Shown here: in pieces, positions 51,135 to 61,264 of the stretch | How positions within the stretch are numbered: the first letter of the stretch is position 1 | Layout of the letters: the number at the start of each line of letters is the position of its first letter | NCBI GenBank assembly: GCA_023423045.1 | Contig: JAFAGA010000065.1 | Location: 46,415 to 110,414, forward strand | DNA: 64,000 nucleotides | Direction: 5' to 3' | DNA from: Bacillota bacterium | GTDB taxonomy: Bacteria > Bacillota > Clostridia > Lachnospirales > Lachnospiraceae | The notes under the pieces: model-generated | The model's database searches: none | What the model was told of the DNA's origin: nothing | Seen by the model: only the letters and a program-made list of their open reading frames with translations | Made by a program: the position numbers and the translations under genes

Positions 51135-53753
51135 ATGTTAAGAGAAAACTTAAAAGATTATCCCTTTGCAGATAAGAACCTAAATATAGAAGAACGTATT
51201 TTGGATTTAATAAGCAGAATGACATTAGAAGAAAAAGTTCGTCAGCTTGATATATATTCAGGAGCTGAAGTTTTAACTGATTCTAAGATGCCTGCAATAT
51301 TTGACGGAGACAAATATAAAGAATTATACGGAGAGCTGGGGATCGGCTGCCTCCAAATCAGATATTCGTCGGCTAAACTCAATAATCAAATACAGGAATA
51401 CAATATTAAAAATACACGTCTGGGCATTCCGGTATTATTTAGCGAAGAAACCCTGCACGGACTGGTTTGGCCGGAGGCTACCATATTTCCGCAGCAAATT
51501 GCTTTAGCCGGCACATTTGAACCGGACCTTGCTTATAAACAGGGAAGAGCAATTGCGTCAGAGGTGCGAAGCCTGGGTGTCCATGAAGGGTGGTCGCCTG
51601 TACTTGATTTAGCCAGAGACCCTCGGTGGGGACGGGTGGAAGAAGGTTACGGAGAGGATACTTATTTAGGCGCAAAATTTGCATATAAAATGGTAGAAGG
51701 CTTACAGGGGAATGATTTAACCAGGAATAATTCCATTGTATCAGAGCCGAAGCATTTTTCAGGATACGGCGCGCCAAGCGGAGGATTGAATTGCGGACCC
51801 GCCATGTTTGGAAGACGTGATCATGCAAATTATTGCCTGCCAATCTTTGAAGCAGCATTTAATGCCGGAGCATTAAATACAATGTGCTCTTATAATACAA
51901 TCGACGGTGTGGCAGTTGCCGGAGATAAAGAATTACTTACCGATGTATTGCGTAATGAATTGGGAATGAAAGGTTTTGTCCGTTCGGATATGACTGCTAT
52001 TCGCATGCTGCATACTTGCCATTATGCAGCGAAAAGTGACAGAGAAGCCATTAAGATGGGGATAGAAGCCGGTGTGGACATGCAGCTGTATGATTATCCT
52101 CATGAGGAATATCAAAATACTCTGATTGATTTGGTCAACACAGGAGAGATTACGGAAGAAGTGATTAATATCTCTTGCAGCAGAGTTTTAAGAGTTAAAT
52201 TTATGCTGGGTCTGTTTGAGAATCCATTTACCGATGAAACCCTGAGCGAAAGAGTTGTGAATTGCAGGGAACATAAGGAGATCGCGCTAGAGGTTGCAGA
52301 AAAATCAATATGTCTTCTGAAAAACCAAAACAACATACTGCCACTTAAAAAATCCATTAAAAATATTGCCGTTATAGGTCCCAGCGCGGCGGTTTGCAGA
52401 TTTGGCGGCTATAGTTCGGTCAGCAGTGTAGAGCGCGGAATCACATTGCTTGACGGAATTAAATCTCTGGTTTCAAAGGATACAAAGGTTGTCTATAATT
52501 CCGGCTGCAATATATTAGATACGGATATAAAGCCTATTCCACAGAATTGGCTGCGGGATGCAGATGGAAAAAGCGGTTTGACCGGAGAGTATTTTAATAA
52601 TTTAGATTTTTCGGGAGAACCGGTGTGTACAAGAGTGGATCGTATGATAAACTTTAACTTTATCTATTCAAAGCCGGCAGCAGGTGTAAATGCAGATAAA
52701 TTCGCAGTACGCTGGAGTGGAACTTTATTAACGGATCGCAGCTTTAAAGGCTGCATTGGGTTGAGTACCATGGACAGTATGAGATTGTGGATAGACAATA
52801 ATTTAGTGGTAGATGGATGGGAAGGTTTGAATGCAAATCAAATGATAGATTTTGATTTTGTACAAGGTAAAGAGTATCAGATTAGAATTGAATATAAGAA
52901 TGACCAAAGAGGCGCCAGGGTAATCTTTGGATATAATAATGGCCGCTTGAATATGGATGAAGCAATCCGGATAGCCCAAAATGCGGATGTTGCCATTGTG
53001 GCGGTAGGTGACAGCGAGGAAACCTGCGGAGAAAATTTTGACAGAGCGGACCTTGGCCTTCCGGGAAAGCAATTGGATCTGGTAAAGGCAATCCATGCGA
53101 CAGGTACTCCTGTTGTGCTGGTCTTACAAAATGGCAGACCAATGTCAATTACCTGGGAAAATGATAATATTCCTGCGATTATAGAGGCCTGGCATATAGG
53201 TGAGCAAGGTGGTATGGCGATTTCAAAAGTTATTTTTGGGGATGTTAATCCTGCGGGGAGATTGCCGATGTCCTTTCCTAAATCAGTAGGGCAGATACCG
53301 GTTCACTATAATAGATGCCCATTTAGTGCCACAAAATATGTCGAGATGGATTGGCTGCCTTTATATCCCTTTGGCTATGGTCTGAGTTACACTAATTTTG
53401 AATACTCAAATATAAGGCTGTCAAAGGCTGAAATCAAAATAAATGAAACGGTTGATGTTATGTTTGATGTTACAAATGCTGGTGATTGCCATGGTGAAGA
53501 GGTGGCACAGCTTTATATTCATGATGAATATAGCAGTGTCTTACGCCCTTATAAGGAATTAGCAGGATTCAAAAGGATTTATTTAGAGAAAGGGGAAAGG
53601 AAAACGGTAATATTAACCTTAGGATATGAGCAGTTACGAGTATTAAATAAGGAATTCAAGTGGGTTGTTGAAGAGGGAAAATTTGAAGTCATGGTTGGCA
53701 ACAACTCAGCAAATATACTGTTAACTGGCGAATTCAATGTTTTGTCACTGTAA
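51135..53753 (+). CDS. GH3 glycosidase with PA14 insert
   Basis: 872 residues, no signal peptide. Barrel with GIPVLFSEETLHG, GWSPVLDLARDPRWGRVEEGYGEDTYLG (split blocks) and EPKHFSGYGAPSGG. The nucleophile is D285 in VRSDMTAI. The alpha/beta sandwich is interrupted by a PA14 domain (about residues 480-602, GLTGEYFNN to VIFGYNNG), which in beta-glucosidases shapes the aglycone site. A fibronectin III-like C-terminal domain follows. Beta-glucosidase activity is likely, but the substrate is not set by sequence. AAAGGAAGG precedes the ATG at 51135. Confidence 0.92.
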   Translation: MLRENLKDYPFADKNLNIEERILDLISRMTLEEKVRQLDIYSGAEVLTDSKMPAIFDGDKYKELYGELGIGCLQIRYSSAKLNNQIQEYNIKNTRLGIPVLFSEETLHGLVWPEATIFPQQIALAGTFEPDLAYKQGRAIASEVRSLGVHEGWSPVLDLARDPRWGRVEEGYGEDTYLGAKFAYKMVEGLQGNDLTRNNSIVSEPKHFSGYGAPSGGLNCGPAMFGRRDHANYCLPIFEAAFNAGALNTMCSYNTIDGVAVAGDKELLTDVLRNELGMKGFVRSDMTAIRMLHTCHYAAKSDREAIKMGIEAGVDMQLYDYPHEEYQNTLIDLVNTGEITEEVINISCSRVLRVKFMLGLFENPFTDETLSERVVNCREHKEIALEVAEKSICLLKNQNNILPLKKSIKNIAVIGPSAAVCRFGGYSSVSSVERGITLLDGIKSLVSKDTKVVYNSGCNILDTDIKPIPQNWLRDADGKSGLTGEYFNNLDFSGEPVCTRVDRMINFNFIYSKPAAGVNADKFAVRWSGTLLTDRSFKGCIGLSTMDSMRLWIDNNLVVDGWEGLNANQMIDFDFVQGKEYQIRIEYKNDQRGARVIFGYNNGRLNMDEAIRIAQNADVAIVAVGDSEETCGENFDRADLGLPGKQLDLVKAIHATGTPVVLVLQNGRPMSITWENDNIPAIIEAWHIGEQGGMAISKVIFGDVNPAGRLPMSFPKSVGQIPVHYNRCPFSATKYVEMDWLPLYPFGYGLSYTNFEYSNIRLSKAEIKINETVDVMFDVTNAGDCHGEEVAQLYIHDEYSSVLRPYKELAGFKRIYLEKGERKTVILTLGYEQLRVLNKEFKWVVEEGKFEVMVGNNSANILLTGEFNVLSL

Positions 53754-53858
53754 TCAATAGAAACATATTCCGTGTGGATTGCGAATACCGAAGAAACAGA
53801 CGATACATTTTTGGGTTTCGGAATATAATGTAATGAATAAATGGATTGGGGTTAAGAA

Positions 53859-55223
53859 ATGTGCCGATACAATGACATATATAATCCGATTAATATGTAT
53901 CAGAATGATAATAATCCAACTCGGTATCTGAACCCGGACGCCATTATGATTGAGCGCGGTTATAAGATTGAGGTTTTTGCGGAAGGTCTGAATTCTCCGT
54001 CAAGCATTTTATTTACGGAAGAAGGAGAATTGCTGATTGCCGACTCAGGATATATTACCGGTAATCCGGCTGTTTATCGACTGGTTAATGGCGTCTTTGA
54101 GATGATTGCTGATCAGTTCAGGGCGCCGATCACCGGGATGAATAGCAGGAGGGGTGACATATATGTTTCCCATAAAAGTATGGTTACCATCCTCAGGGAG
54201 GATGGAAGCAGACAAGATATTCTAAGGGGTCTTCCAAGCATGGGGGATCACAGCAACAGCAGGGTGGCTTTTGGGGCGGACAATAAGATGTATTTCGGAC
54301 AAGGGACCGCCACGAATTCGGGAGTTGTGGGCAATGATAACCTTTGGGTCTGCAATTCTCCTCTATGCCATGATAATGCGGGATGCTATATCATCCTTCA
54401 TGGGGAGAATTTTAAGACGGACAACATGCTTCTGGATGCCAGTGAGGAGATAGAGACCGGTGCATTCGCCGCATATGGAGAGGCGAATCTGCCCTATGAG
54501 AAGAGGAAGGCAATTGTAAAGGCTTCGGGCAGTATTTTGAGGGCGAATCCGGACGGCACGGAGCTGGAGCTTGTAGCCTGGGGGCTGCGCAGCCCCTCCT
54601 ACCTGGAATTCGATCATTCTAACCGGCTATTTGTATCCAATAACGGCTATGATGTGAGAGGAAGCAGGCCGATTGCCAATGCTCCCGATGAATTCCAGCT
54701 GATCAGGGAGGGCATGTGGTATGGGTGGCCCGATTATGCGGGGGGAGAGCCGGTTACCCTGGAGCGGTTTAAGCCGGAAGGAGGGGTGCAGCCCCAATTC
54801 TTGCTGGCCTGCCATCCGAATACACCTCCGAAGCCTTTTGCGACATTTCCGCCGGAGGCTACAATTATAGGATTTGCTTTTAATTATAATCGAAGCTTTG
54901 GCGGCGTGGGAGATGCATATATCGCAGAGTTCGGAAGTGTAAGGCTTGGCGGGGGAGAATATTTCCCGCCCCAATATCCGTCTGTGGGCCATAAGATATC
55001 CAGAATAGATATGCGATCCGGAGGAGTGAGCACCTTTGCCATGAATAAATCCGGGTTCTCGGCCTCCGTCACCAGGGACGGGGGATTTGCAAGGCCCAGC
55101 GGAGTGGCCTTTGGAGCTGACGGGGCGATGTATATTGTAGACAGCGGGATCAACTCAATGGAAGATCCGAATCTGTTTATCCCTAACACCGGGGTCATAT
55201 GGAGAGTGACCAGGGAACATTAG
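53859..55223 (+). CDS. Beta-propeller sugar/sorbosone dehydrogenase-like protein
   Basis: 454 residues. Repeated propeller blades (SSILFTEEGELLIADSG, VAFGADNKMYFGQGT, LEFDHSNRLFVSNNGYD, GVAFGADGAMYIVDSG) match the soluble glucose/sorbosone dehydrogenase and NHL-like group. There is no signal peptide, which is unusual for PQQ enzymes, and PQQ synthesis genes are not near. It may bind a sugar or lactone without being a quinoprotein. The ribosome binding site is weak (TGGGG). The gene composition is richer in G and C than the genes just upstream. Confidence 0.75.
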   Translation: MCRYNDIYNPINMYQNDNNPTRYLNPDAIMIERGYKIEVFAEGLNSPSSILFTEEGELLIADSGYITGNPAVYRLVNGVFEMIADQFRAPITGMNSRRGDIYVSHKSMVTILREDGSRQDILRGLPSMGDHSNSRVAFGADNKMYFGQGTATNSGVVGNDNLWVCNSPLCHDNAGCYIILHGENFKTDNMLLDASEEIETGAFAAYGEANLPYEKRKAIVKASGSILRANPDGTELELVAWGLRSPSYLEFDHSNRLFVSNNGYDVRGSRPIANAPDEFQLIREGMWYGWPDYAGGEPVTLERFKPEGGVQPQFLLACHPNTPPKPFATFPPEATIIGFAFNYNRSFGGVGDAYIAEFGSVRLGGGEYFPPQYPSVGHKISRIDMRSGGVSTFAMNKSGFSASVTRDGGFARPSGVAFGADGAMYIVDSGINSMEDPNLFIPNTGVIWRVTREH

Positions 55224-55438
55224 TGGACGGCTGCAATATTTATTGAAAAATTTTATAGAGTGTGATAAAGTGGTAATAATGTTTTCTGTCGAAAATGACG
55301 ATAAGAATGATTAAGGATATGAAAAAGTCAGCGAGTCTCTATGGCTTTCTGGCTTTTTGCCGTATGTTGCGGGTGACATATTACAGAAAGAAACAGCTGC
55401 CTGCAAGGATTTATTACTGGAAGAAAAGGTATACGAAC

Positions 55439-57241
55439 ATGTATGAGATTTTATTTTTGGTAGGTTTTCTGATATCAACTGTGCTTCTTGCTTTCTTGTA
55501 TCGGGTGCGGAAGGCGGATATCAGTAAATACCAGGAATACGTCGATCAATTGAAGCATTTGAATGAAGAACTCTTAATTTCCGACCGGATTATCAGTTCC
55601 ACCATTGAGGGAGTTCTGATCACCGATTCGGAAGGGTGCATTCTTCGGGTGAATGAAGCCTTTGAGAAAATGTCGGGTTATAACCGGAAGGAGCTTCTGG
55701 GCAGCAATCCGAGGCTGCTTAAGTCCGGTCTGCATGATAGAGGGTTCTATGAGGAGATGTGGAGCAGCATCAGGGGGAAAGGCTACTGGGAAGGGGAAAT
55801 CTGGGATAAAAAGAAGAACGGATATACCTATCCCAAATGGATGTCCATCACTTCTCTGAAAGAGACGGAAGGGTCGGTGGAATATTATATCTCGATTTCC
55901 GTAGACATCAGTAATATCAAGAAGGCGGAAGAGAAGCTTCATAAGCTGGCCTACTATGATTCGCTGACAGGGATACCCAACCGGACCTTATTTTTTGAGA
56001 GGCTGGAGCAAGCCATTCAGAAATCGATTGCCGACGGAAGTATGACCATCCTGTTATTCATGGATCTGGATGGTTTTAAGATAATTAATGATACTCTGGG
56101 ACATGCAGTGGGGGATATTCTTCTAAAGGAGGTTGCAGCCAGAATCAGAGCCTGTATCCGTAAATCCGATATGGTGTTTCGGATAGGGGGAGATGAGTTC
56201 ACCATCATCCTGGAGGATGTTCATGATGTGGATTATGTAAAAGATATGGCGGAGACCATTATTCAAACGATTCAGATTCCTTATTATATTGTTGGCAGGG
56301 AGATGATCCTGGGAGTCAGCATTGGCATTGCCATCGCGCCGGAGGATGAAACAAGTCTGGAAGGACTGGTCAGGAAAGCGGATGCAGCGATGTATGACGC
56401 AAAGGAAGGAGGAAAAGGAAGATATTCCTTTTCTTCGGAAGAGATTGAGAGGCGCAATCATGAGCTTCTTGAGATGCAGATCAAGATGAAAAAAGCACTG
56501 GAACAGAATGAATTCAAGCTCTATCTTCAGCCGCAGATATCCTGTGCCGAAGGAGAGTTTCAACTGATAGGGGCAGAGGCCCTGATACGCTGGATCACCC
56601 CGGACGGACTCGTCTTCACCCCGGATAAATTTATTCCGGTATCGGAGAACAACGGAATGATCCTGCCCCTGGGAGAATGGATACTGGAGGAAATCCTTAG
56701 GATCCATCAGGAGCTGAAGAGACACGGCATCTTGTTAAAGCTGGCGGTTAATATTTCCTCCAAGCAGCTGGAGATTGACAGCTTTGCGGAATATATCGAT
56801 AAAATCATGCGGGAGGGCAAGCAGCAGGGGATGCATCTGGAGATGGAAATCACGGAGAGCTTTCTGTTGAAGGATATCGACAAAGCAATCAGCGCACTTC
56901 TTGCAATTAAACAGCAGGGGATTCAAATTGCTCTGGATGATTTTGGGACAGGCTTTTCTTCCCTGAGTTATCTTACTCGTCTTCCCATCGATTACCTGAA
57001 GATAGATAAGGCGTTTATTGACGATATTGCCGTGCCCGGGCATAAGAATCTGGTGCCCCATATTATCGCGATGGCTAAATCCCTGAACATAAAAACAATA
57101 GCAGAGGGCGTTGAGCACAAGGAACAGGTGGAGAGATTGCTGGAATGCGGCTGCGACGAATTGCAGGGATATTATTTTGGAAGGCCCATGGAACTGGAGG
57201 ATTTTATCTCCTACGCCCGGCAATTTCAGAACAAGTCCTGA
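55439..57241 (+). CDS. Membrane PAS-GGDEF-EAL cyclic di-GMP enzyme
   Basis: 600 residues from this start. One N-terminal membrane helix (about 4-22), a short coiled coil, a PAS domain (about 45-165, GVLITDSEGCILRVNEAFEKM), a GGDEF domain with intact GGDEF (about 249-253) and an EAL domain with EALIRW (about 379) and DDFGTGFSSLSYL (about 500). Both cyclase and phosphodiesterase sites look intact. The start is uncertain: an ATG at 55295 or 55319 would add a basic N-terminus; 55439 puts the helix at the very start and is preferred. Confidence 0.88.
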   Translation: MYEILFLVGFLISTVLLAFLYRVRKADISKYQEYVDQLKHLNEELLISDRIISSTIEGVLITDSEGCILRVNEAFEKMSGYNRKELLGSNPRLLKSGLHDRGFYEEMWSSIRGKGYWEGEIWDKKKNGYTYPKWMSITSLKETEGSVEYYISISVDISNIKKAEEKLHKLAYYDSLTGIPNRTLFFERLEQAIQKSIADGSMTILLFMDLDGFKIINDTLGHAVGDILLKEVAARIRACIRKSDMVFRIGGDEFTIILEDVHDVDYVKDMAETIIQTIQIPYYIVGREMILGVSIGIAIAPEDETSLEGLVRKADAAMYDAKEGGKGRYSFSSEEIERRNHELLEMQIKMKKALEQNEFKLYLQPQISCAEGEFQLIGAEALIRWITPDGLVFTPDKFIPVSENNGMILPLGEWILEEILRIHQELKRHGILLKLAVNISSKQLEIDSFAEYIDKIMREGKQQGMHLEMEITESFLLKDIDKAISALLAIKQQGIQIALDDFGTGFSSLSYLTRLPIDYLKIDKAFIDDIAVPGHKNLVPHIIAMAKSLNIKTIAEGVEHKEQVERLLECGCDELQGYYFGRPMELEDFISYARQFQNKS

Positions 57242-57581
57242 AGAAAAGCAATGAGCTGCCATTTTTATGGCTGCAGTTCAGCCTGCTATTGCATTTTATA
57301 AGGGTATAATTTATACTAAAATTATATGATGGGGTTTCTTTTTGGTCTAATCATGGGTCATACCGATTATTACACCGGATAGGAACTCTATTTTTACAAT
57401 GGGAGGAAGCGGATTGAATTTCATTAATTCAGCTTTTTCAAACTTTATTCCTTATAATTATATTGCTGTAAAGTAATTGACAAATAGCGTTAACAGTATT
57501 AAAATTAATAAAATAATTAAATTCATATAAAACATATATGAATTATATGATAATAATTGCGAAGAGAGGAAGGTCTGATCT
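57242..57581. other. 340-base region before the peptide ABC operon
   Basis: No gene. GCAATGAGC...GCTATTGC (about 57249-57292) may end the GGDEF-EAL mRNA, and the opp promoter follows at 57477. Confidence 0.45.
57477..57505 (+). promoter_or_regulatory. Promoter of the peptide ABC operon
   Basis: TTGACA (57477-57482), 17 bases, TAAAAT (57500-57505), the same hexamers and spacing as the sugar importer promoter at 46240. Confidence 0.8.
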
Positions 57582-59210
57582 ATGAAGAATTTTAAAGCAA
57601 AACAATGGATCGCATTGATATTAACAATAATATTGGCGGTCTCTATGACGGCATGTGCCGCTCCCAAGGAAAAAGGAGGGGAAAGCCCTGCTAAGGATGA
57701 AAAGATAGTAAATATAGGAATGACTGACAGCTTATCCAGCATGAATCCTCTGCTGATGGATGCAACGGAGGTACTGAAGTATGCGGCGTCCATGGAATTT
57801 TTGCCCCTGGTGGAGCTGAACAGCAAGCTGGAGTTTGAGGGAATGTTGGCATCATCTGTTACAACGGAGGATAATATCCATTTTACTGTAAACATCGATC
57901 AGAACGCAGTCTGGTCGGACGGAACTGCGGTAACGGCTGACGATGTGGTGTTTACCGTACTAAAGCTTGCAAGCCCGAAGCTTGCTAATGTCAGTATGGC
58001 CCTTTATGCTTTTGAAGGGATTGGCGACGACGGCTTTGTGGAGGAAGGAGCCACCGAGATTGCAGGAATAAAGGCAATTGACAGCAAGACAGTGGAATTC
58101 ACCACGAAGTACCCCATCGCGCTTACTACCTTTGAAAACACCTACGGACGCTATATTCTGACCGTACCCAAGCATATTCTGAAGGATGTGTCCGAGGAGG
58201 AACTGGCAGCTTATGACTGGTTCAATGCTCCCACAGTGGTAAATGGTCCTTACCGGGCGACAGAGGTTGACCCTCAGCACTATGTTACCTATGTTGCCAA
58301 TGATAAGTATTGGAAAGGTGTGCCCAAGATCGATAAGCTCAATATCAAGATTGTCACTCCCGCACAGCTTTTGACGGGTCTGCAGTCCGGTGAGATTGAT
58401 TTTGTACAGCAGACTACCGGTAACATTTTGCAAGAGGATTATGCCGGTGTGGAAGCACTGGAGAATGTATCGACACATTACGGGGCACCGGTGACAAATC
58501 AGTCCATTTTCTTTAATACGACTACAGTTACAGATTCCAGGATACGTCAGGCAATTCTGTACGGCATCGACCGTCAGGAGATCTTGAAGGGCTTTCTGAA
58601 TGGAAAGGGTGAGGTTGTGGACGGCTTTTTATCCAGCGCAGGTCCTTTCTATGATGCCAGCCTGACACCGACAGCCTATAATCCGGAAAAGGCAAAGGAA
58701 TTAGTTGCGGAAGCGGTAGCCGACGGATGGGATTCTCAGAAAGTGTTGAACTTTTATATTAACAGCGGAGATACAACCTTCGGGCAGGCAGCAGATTACA
58801 TTGTTGCGAAGCTGGCAGAGGTGGGGATTAAGCTTCAGGTGAAACCCGTAGATTTGGCATCCCTGATGACCGCAGCCGGTAATAAGGAATTTGATCTTAT
58901 GGCAGTACAATATACCTATGCGCCGGTAGACCCTTATCCGGATGTGAACTGGCTGTTATCCGCCGATGGCTGGACCGGATATACCAATGATGCGATTTCA
59001 CAGGCCCTGGAAGCAACTCAGACTGCCGGTGATGTAGCGGAGATCAGAAGCCAGTATTTGACTATTGATTCCATTGTTCAGCAGGATGTACCGATGTTAT
59101 CTGCCTATGTGATCAGTGCGTTGGGCGGGGTAAATAAGAGATTGGTGAATGCAACACCCGATGTATACGGTTCCTTTATTAATATTCATGAGTGGGATGT
59201 GACACAGTAA
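57582..59210 (+). CDS. Peptide ABC transporter substrate-binding lipoprotein
   Basis: 542 residues. Signal peptide with lipobox SMTACA (Cys about residue 26). Family 5 solute-binding protein features: LSSMNPLLMDATEVLKY, NAVWSDGTAVTADDVVFTV, FFNTTTVTDSRIRQAILYGIDRQEIL and AYNPEKAKELVAEA. AGAGGAAGG precedes the ATG. The stop codon overlaps the next start (TAATG). It likely binds di- or oligopeptides, in view of the two peptidase genes at the end of the operon. Confidence 0.93.
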   Translation: MKNFKAKQWIALILTIILAVSMTACAAPKEKGGESPAKDEKIVNIGMTDSLSSMNPLLMDATEVLKYAASMEFLPLVELNSKLEFEGMLASSVTTEDNIHFTVNIDQNAVWSDGTAVTADDVVFTVLKLASPKLANVSMALYAFEGIGDDGFVEEGATEIAGIKAIDSKTVEFTTKYPIALTTFENTYGRYILTVPKHILKDVSEEELAAYDWFNAPTVVNGPYRATEVDPQHYVTYVANDKYWKGVPKIDKLNIKIVTPAQLLTGLQSGEIDFVQQTTGNILQEDYAGVEALENVSTHYGAPVTNQSIFFNTTTVTDSRIRQAILYGIDRQEILKGFLNGKGEVVDGFLSSAGPFYDASLTPTAYNPEKAKELVAEAVADGWDSQKVLNFYINSGDTTFGQAADYIVAKLAEVGIKLQVKPVDLASLMTAAGNKEFDLMAVQYTYAPVDPYPDVNWLLSADGWTGYTNDAISQALEATQTAGDVAEIRSQYLTIDSIVQQDVPMLSAYVISALGGVNKRLVNATPDVYGSFINIHEWDVTQ

Positions 59211-60196
59211 TGCCATTGTTGGAGGTTAAGGATTTAGAGATTGCCTTTTCATCAGAGGATGGGGAGGTATTAAGCATTGACCAGGTGAGCTTTCATGTAG
59301 AGCCCGGAGAGATTGTCTGTATCGTGGGCGAATCCGGCTCGGGCAAGAGTGTTACCTCCCTGGGCATTATGGGACTTCTGGGGCGCAGCGGCAAGGTTAC
59401 GGGAGGTCAGGTTGCCTTTGATGGAGAGAGTCTTCTGAATAAATCCGAGAAGGAGATGGACCGCATCCGGGGAAGCAGTCTTGCCATGATCTTTCAAGAT
59501 GCTATGACCAGTCTAAATCCGGTCTTCTCCATCGGGCAGCAAATGATAGAAACCATGCGGCTTCACTTGAAGCTGGACCGGAGGCGGGCTGCCCGGCGGG
59601 CAGTCAGCCTGTTGGATAAGGTGGGGCTGGCGGAGCCTGCCGATATTATGAAAAAATATCCCCATACTCTATCGGGTGGCATGCGCCAGAGGGTCATGAT
59701 AGCCATGGCCCTGGCCTGCAAACCGAAGCTGTTGATAGCGGATGAGCCTACCACAGCCCTGGATGTAACGATACAGGCGCAGATTATGGAACTCCTTCGC
59801 AGGCTTAACCGAGAGCTGGAGATGTCGATTATATTGATTACCCATGATATGGGGCTGGTGGCGGAGATGGCTGACCGTGTGATTGTAATGTATGCGGGCC
59901 AGATTGTGGAAGAGGCGGATGTGCACACCTTGTTCCGGCAGCCGCAGCATCCCTATACCCGGGCATTGTTAAAATCCATACCAAGCATCCGGGATGACAG
60001 GGAGAGGGAACTGGCTTCCATTCCAGGCTCTGTGCCGGAGCGTTATGATGAGCTGAGAGGCTGCCGCTTTGCGAACCGCTGCTCTTATGCAGCTGAAGAA
60101 TGCAGATCCCCGCAGGGGATGATACGGCAGGAGGAAGGCCATCGGGTTCGCTGCTGGCGGTCGGGAAATTTGCCGGATATATCAACAAAGCCATGA
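59210..60196 (+). CDS. Oligopeptide ABC transporter ATPase (OppD/DppD type)
   Basis: 328 residues. Walker A GESGSGKS, signature LSGGMRQRVMIAMAL, Walker B LLIADEPTTALD, and the C-terminal Cys-rich region CRFANRCSYAAEEC that binds a 4Fe-4S cluster in this group. The ATG at 59210 overlaps the previous stop; a GTG at 59192 is an alternative with no site. Confidence 0.95.
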   Translation: MPLLEVKDLEIAFSSEDGEVLSIDQVSFHVEPGEIVCIVGESGSGKSVTSLGIMGLLGRSGKVTGGQVAFDGESLLNKSEKEMDRIRGSSLAMIFQDAMTSLNPVFSIGQQMIETMRLHLKLDRRRAARRAVSLLDKVGLAEPADIMKKYPHTLSGGMRQRVMIAMALACKPKLLIADEPTTALDVTIQAQIMELLRRLNRELEMSIILITHDMGLVAEMADRVIVMYAGQIVEEADVHTLFRQPQHPYTRALLKSIPSIRDDRERELASIPGSVPERYDELRGCRFANRCSYAAEECRSPQGMIRQEEGHRVRCWRSGNLPDISTKP

Positions 60197-60247
60197 TATC
60201 AAACGAAATCCGATATCTTGAATTAGATAAATAGGAGGAATGCATCG

Positions 60248-61264
60248 ATGCTTCAGGAACAGGTGCCTCTTTTGGAAGTAAAGGGGCTGAAAAAGCATTA
60301 CCCCATTCAGGGGGGTATGATTCCCCATACCATCGGAAAGGTGTACGCGGTGGATGGGATTGATTTTGCGATCCCGGAAGGAACTACACTGGGCCTGGTG
60401 GGGGAGTCGGGATGCGGTAAATCTACGGTGGGCAGGCAGATTGTGGGACTGGAGCATCCGACGGAAGGTCAGGTGCTTTATCGGGGACGGGTATTGGAGG
60501 AGCTGCCCGCTTCTGAGATGAAAAAAATCCGTACCCAGATACAGATGGTATTTCAGGATCCTTTTGCATCGTTAAATCCAAGAAAGCGAATTATTGATAT
60601 TATCTCAGAACCGATGCTATATCATAAACTGGCCGTGAAGAAGTCGGTTCATCAGGAGGTGGATCGGCTTCTTGAATTGGTTGGGCTTCCTTCTGCCAGT
60701 AAGGAGAGATATCCCCATGAATTCTCCGGCGGACAAAAGCAGCGGATCGGGATTGCACGGGCTCTTTCCTTACGTCCAAAGCTGATTGTCTGTGATGAAC
60801 CGGTAAGTGCGCTGGATGTATCCATTCAGGCACAGGTCCTGAACCTGCTGCGCAGCCTGCAAAGGGATCTGGGACTGACCTATCTTTTTATCGGGCATGG
60901 GCTTGATGCGGTAAATTATATCAGTAACCGGATTGCGGTAATGTATCTGGGTAAGATTGTGGAAATTGCCGATGCGAAGGAATTGTTCGCCAATCCGGTG
61001 CATCCCTATACCCAGGCATTGTGCAATGCGGCTCCGATTCCTGATCCCGGCGAAAGGGACAGGGAGAGGGTGATTATTCAGGGAGAGCTTCCTTCCAATA
61101 CCGTACCGCCTGCCGGGTGCCGTTTTCATCCCCGCTGTCCCATGGCGGTGGAAAAATGCAGGGAGGCGGAGCCAATTCTGGAGGCGGTGGATCGTTCCGG
61201 CTCCCATATGGCGGCCTGCAGACTGGTGAAAGACAGATCAGAGAGAGGAGCGGACAGATGGTAA
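60248..61264 (+). CDS. Oligopeptide ABC transporter ATPase (OppF/DppF type)
   Basis: 338 residues. Walker A GESGCGKST, FQDPFASLNPRKRI, signature FSGGQKQRIGIARAL, Walker B LIVCDEPVSALD, and the C-terminal CRFHPRCPMAVEKC. AGGAGGAATGCATCG precedes the ATG. It overlaps the following permease start by 7 bases. Confidence 0.95.
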   Translation: MLQEQVPLLEVKGLKKHYPIQGGMIPHTIGKVYAVDGIDFAIPEGTTLGLVGESGCGKSTVGRQIVGLEHPTEGQVLYRGRVLEELPASEMKKIRTQIQMVFQDPFASLNPRKRIIDIISEPMLYHKLAVKKSVHQEVDRLLELVGLPSASKERYPHEFSGGQKQRIGIARALSLRPKLIVCDEPVSALDVSIQAQVLNLLRSLQRDLGLTYLFIGHGLDAVNYISNRIAVMYLGKIVEIADAKELFANPVHPYTQALCNAAPIPDPGERDRERVIIQGELPSNTVPPAGCRFHPRCPMAVEKCREAEPILEAVDRSGSHMAACRLVKDRSERGADRW

